Origin: Alteromonadaceae bacterium
GTDB lineage: Bacteria > Pseudomonadota > Gammaproteobacteria > Enterobacterales > Alteromonadaceae
Reading direction: 5' to 3'
Length of the DNA stretch: 45,203 bases
NCBI GenBank assembly: GCA_002691625.1
Contig: NZIK01000039.1
Location: 15,734 to 60,936 of the forward strand
Of this stretch, positions 43,197 through 45,203 are shown one piece after another. The notes beneath the pieces were generated by a model, which made no database searches, was not told the DNA's origin, and worked only from the letters and a program-made list of their open reading frames with translations. Made by a program: the position numbers and the translations under genes. Within the stretch, counting starts at the first letter, position 1; each line of letters opens with the position of its first letter.

Positions 43197-43861
43197 GCAG
43201 TGCACTACCTTACATCGAAACCAATCCGGTCTCAGAGATTAAAGCCACCGTTATCTGGTTACATGGGCTGGGCGATTCCGGCCATGGTTTTGCGCCTATA
43301 GTTCCCGAGTTAAGGTTACCCGATGCCCTGGGTGTACGTTTTGTGTTCCCTCATGCACCGGAACGCCCGGTCACCATTAACGGTGGCATGCGAATGCGCG
43401 CCTGGTACGACATTAAGTCCATGGATTTTGATAAACGCGCCGATCTCACCGGGGTCAGAGAGTCTGCCGAACAGGTAGAGCAGCTAATCGAAGCAGAGAT
43501 CAGTAATGGCGTTCCGCCAGAAAAAATCATCCTCGCTGGTTTTTCTCAGGGTGGCGTCATTGCGCTGCATCTTGGCCCGCGCTTCAGCAAATCACTGGGC
43601 GGGATTATGGGACTTTCAACCTACATGTGTCAGCCAGAGTTACTGGCCGATGAAGCCCATCCGGCCAATCAACAAACCCCGGTTTTTATGGCCCATGGCG
43701 AAATGGACGACGTGGTCCCTATTGCGATGGGCAAAGCCGCCCACGATACGCTCACGGCAAATCAGTACAACGTAAGCTGGCAGAGCTATCGCATGCAGCA
43801 TAATGTCAACATGGATGAGATAAACGCCATCAGTCAGTGGCTGCAAGCGCGTTTGGGGTAG
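43193..43861 (+). CDS. Acyl-protein-thioesterase/carboxylesterase-family alpha/beta hydrolase
   Basis: The 222-residue serine hydrolase belongs to the phospholipase/carboxylesterase (LYPLA/APT) family. Visible are the oxyanion segment VIWLHGLGDSGHGFAP, nucleophile elbow LAGFSQGGVIALHL, the catalytic Asp in HGEMDDVVPIAMG and the His in YRMQHNVNMDEINAI. Bacterial members hydrolyse short acyl esters or lysophospholipids. ATG 43193 fits the family N-terminus; the frame is open from 43145 but that part is not protein-like. Confidence 0.92.
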   Translation: MSSALPYIETNPVSEIKATVIWLHGLGDSGHGFAPIVPELRLPDALGVRFVFPHAPERPVTINGGMRMRAWYDIKSMDFDKRADLTGVRESAEQVEQLIEAEISNGVPPEKIILAGFSQGGVIALHLGPRFSKSLGGIMGLSTYMCQPELLADEAHPANQQTPVFMAHGEMDDVVPIAMGKAAHDTLTANQYNVSWQSYRMQHNVNMDEINAISQWLQARLG

Positions 43862-43866
43862 ATCAA

Positions 43867-43893
43867 ATACAGGCGGTATAACATCGCCTGTAT
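43867..43893. other. Hairpin after the hydrolase gene
   Basis: ATACAGGCG (43867-43875) and CGCCTGTAT (43885-43893) form a perfect 9-bp stem with a 9-nt loop, 5 nt after the stop codon. There is no T tract on the plus strand, so it is a weak terminator or a 3'-end stabiliser. Confidence 0.5.
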
Positions 43894-43981
43894 CGGCAAA
43901 ATCGTTTACACTTTGCGCTTTAGCGTCGCTGCAACAAAGCTGGCGCTGTGATTGAATTCAAAATTAAAGGCGAATATTGCA

Positions 43982-44911
43982 GTGAAGTCTTCCCGCACTA
44001 TCCGAATTGCCACCCGTAAAAGTGCCCTGGCCATGTGGCAGGCCGAGTACGTCCAGGCACAGTTATTAAAGCATCACCCACAATGCAAGGTAGAGCTGGT
44101 GCCCATGTCAACCCAGGGCGACCGAATTCTCGATACGCCACTGGCGAAGATTGGCGGTAAAGGCCTGTTTATCAAAGAGCTCGAAATTGCCATGCTGGAA
44201 GGGCGCGCCGATATTGCCGTGCATTCCATGAAAGACGTGCCGGTAGAGTTTCCGGCGGAATTCGGCCTGCATGCTATCTGCCCGCGGGAAAACCCGTTCG
44301 ATGCCTTCGTATCCAATACTTATAACAATATTGATGAATTACCAGCCGGCGCAGTCGTTGGTACCAGTAGCTTGCGTCGTCAGTGTCAGTTAAAACACCT
44401 GCGCCCGGATTTAGTCATCAAAGACCTGCGCGGCAACGTGAACACCCGACTGGCCAAACTGGATGCCGGCGACTACGACGCCATCATTCTCGCCTGTGCC
44501 GGTCTTATCCGTCTGGGTATGGAAAACCGCATTACTCAGCCTATTCCCCTGGAGCAGTCTTTACCTGCCGTGGGGCAGGGCGCTGTTGGCATTGAATGCC
44601 GCAACGACGACGCCGAGCTTATAGCATTACTGGCGGCTCTTAACGATGCCGACACCGCTTCACGGGTAATTGCAGAACGCGCCATGAATGAGCGACTTGA
44701 GGGCGGTTGTCAGGTACCCATTGGCAGTTTTGCCACGTTAGACGGCGATACGCTGTCACTGACTGGTTTAGTTGGCTCGGCAGACGGCGCGACCATTCTA
44801 TATGCCACTACCCGAGGTCACCGCGATAACGCCGTTGAACTCGGTCAAGAGGTCGCAGAATCTCTGTTAGAGCAGGGCGCTGGTGAAATCTTAAAGGCTT
44901 TGCACCAGTAA
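43982..44911 (+). CDS. hemC: Porphobilinogen deaminase (hydroxymethylbilane synthase)
   Basis: The 309-residue haem-biosynthesis enzyme polymerises four porphobilinogens. It has [17 protein letters not shown] at the N-terminus, the catalytic Asp in [33 protein letters not shown] and the dipyrromethane-cofactor Cys in [16 protein letters not shown] 43982 ([13 protein letters not shown]) gives the usual length; a TTG at 43952 would add ten residues. hemD begins 6 bp after the stop. Confidence 0.96.
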   Translation: MKSSRTIRIATRKSALAMWQAEYVQAQLLKHHPQCKVELVPMSTQGDRILDTPLAKIGGKGLFIKELEIAMLEGRADIAVHSMKDVPVEFPAEFGLHAICPRENPFDAFVSNTYNNIDELPAGAVVGTSSLRRQCQLKHLRPDLVIKDLRGNVNTRLAKLDAGDYDAIILACAGLIRLGMENRITQPIPLEQSLPAVGQGAVGIECRNDDAELIALLAALNDADTASRVIAERAMNERLEGGCQVPIGSFATLDGDTLSLTGLVGSADGATILYATTRGHRDNAVELGQEVAESLLEQGAGEILKALHQ

Positions 44912-44917
44912 ACCGCT

Positions 44918-45100
44918 ATGTATCTAATCACCCGGCCGCTGGCAAAATTAGCCACCACTGACTCGGCTTTTGCCGAGGCCGGGTTGTCGGCCAGTGTGAT
45001 TGCCTTACAGCAAACCAAAGCGCTCCCTGCAGGTATTGCCCGCTTACAGGCTTTGCTGAAAACTCATCCGGATGCCGTTGTAATCGTTACCAGTACGGCG
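44918..45100 (+). CDS. hemD: Uroporphyrinogen-III synthase, N-terminal part (interrupted)
   Basis: The frame starts MYLITRPLAKLATTDSAF and continues through VIALQQTKAL and AVVIVTSTAA, matching the beginning of HemD and its usual place after hemC. From about 45095-45105 the sequence turns extremely GC-rich and the translation becomes a proline/alanine string, so the true gene is cut here. The frame stays open to 45193, but that tail is not HemD-like. The end coordinate is therefore approximate. Confidence 0.8.
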
Positions 45101-45132
45101 GCGGCCGCCCCGCCGGCGGGGCCCCCTCCCAG

Positions 45133-45203
45133 CCCGCCGCTCGCGGCGGTGCCCGCCGTATCGGCTTCATGGTCGATACCGGCGCTTCGGTGATCGCACT
45201 CAA
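45133..45203 (+). CDS. Fragment of a retropepsin-like aspartic protease, probably foreign to this contig
   Basis: In a frame different from hemD, the last bases read RRIGFMVDTGASVIAL. FMVDTGAS is the catalytic motif of the retropepsin-like (TIGR02281-type) family common in alphaproteobacteria. The GC content and codon use differ sharply from the rest of the window. It is most likely a chimeric join at the contig end, not a neighbour of hemD. Confidence 0.45.

Noticed and set aside
1..45203. CRISPR arrays, insertion sequences, prophage or tRNA genes
   Set aside because: No regularly spaced repeats, transposase or integrase motifs, or tRNA-like cloverleaf sequences were seen on reading either strand.

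Overview
The window looks like chromosomal DNA from a marine gammaproteobacterium of the Alteromonadales (Alteromonadaceae-like). The evidence is the gmk-rpoZ-spoT-ridA and recG/rsmJ housekeeping block, a Shewanella/Alteromonas-style N-acetylglucosamine (GlcNAc) pathway (NagP, NagB-II, BadF-type NagK, LacI-type NagR), a PKD-bearing secreted subtilase, and moderate GC content. No insertion sequence, tRNA, rRNA or CRISPR array was seen. The last ~100 bp are very GC-rich and encode an unrelated aspartic-protease motif, so the right end appears to be a chimeric assembly join.

Layout. 1-2.0 kb: the tail of an MFS transporter, then a TetR regulator overlapping a DMT exporter behind a near-perfect palindromic operator. 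2.0-8.4 kb: an M17 aminopeptidase followed by a PQQ cluster (pqqA with an intrinsic terminator behind it, then pqqB, C, D, E and a half-length M16 peptidase in the pqqF position). 8.4-12.5 kb: a Fur-box siderophore-interacting protein, a DnaJ-related protein, a second DMT transporter, a decayed small ORF, a hypothetical protein and a DUF502 membrane protein. 12.6-14.5 kb: an inositol monophosphatase-like enzyme and a diguanylate cyclase whose membrane domain carries every residue known to matter in the plant ethylene-receptor binding domain.

14.6-27.1 kb: a chitooligosaccharide/GlcNAc locus. A TonB receptor, a GH20 hexosaminidase, NagK, NagB-II, NagA and NagP run leftward. NagR and a flavin-dependent halogenase run rightward. 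Two strong LacI-type palindromes and a degenerate third site lie between the two transcription units. Oligosaccharides would cross the outer membrane, be cut to GlcNAc, enter through NagP, be phosphorylated by NagK, deacetylated by NagA and deaminated to fructose-6-phosphate by NagB-II.

27.1-34.2 kb: a BaiN/HI0933 flavoprotein, a type-B carboxylesterase lipoprotein, a Prx5 peroxiredoxin, a secreted S8 protease with a terminator hairpin in its leader, and a CsgD/VpsT-like regulator. 34.4-45.1 kb: rsmJ, recG, a secreted hypothetical protein, a PaiB-like flavoprotein, a redoxin, ridA, spoT, rpoZ, gmk, an acyl-protein-thioesterase-like hydrolase, hemC and the start of hemD.

The most novel candidate is the ethylene-receptor-like GGDEF protein. 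The halogenase in the Nag regulon, the aminopeptidase plus short M16 peptidase around pqq, and the attenuator-like leader of the secreted protease come next. All functional statements are based on reading motifs and gene order; no database search was run.
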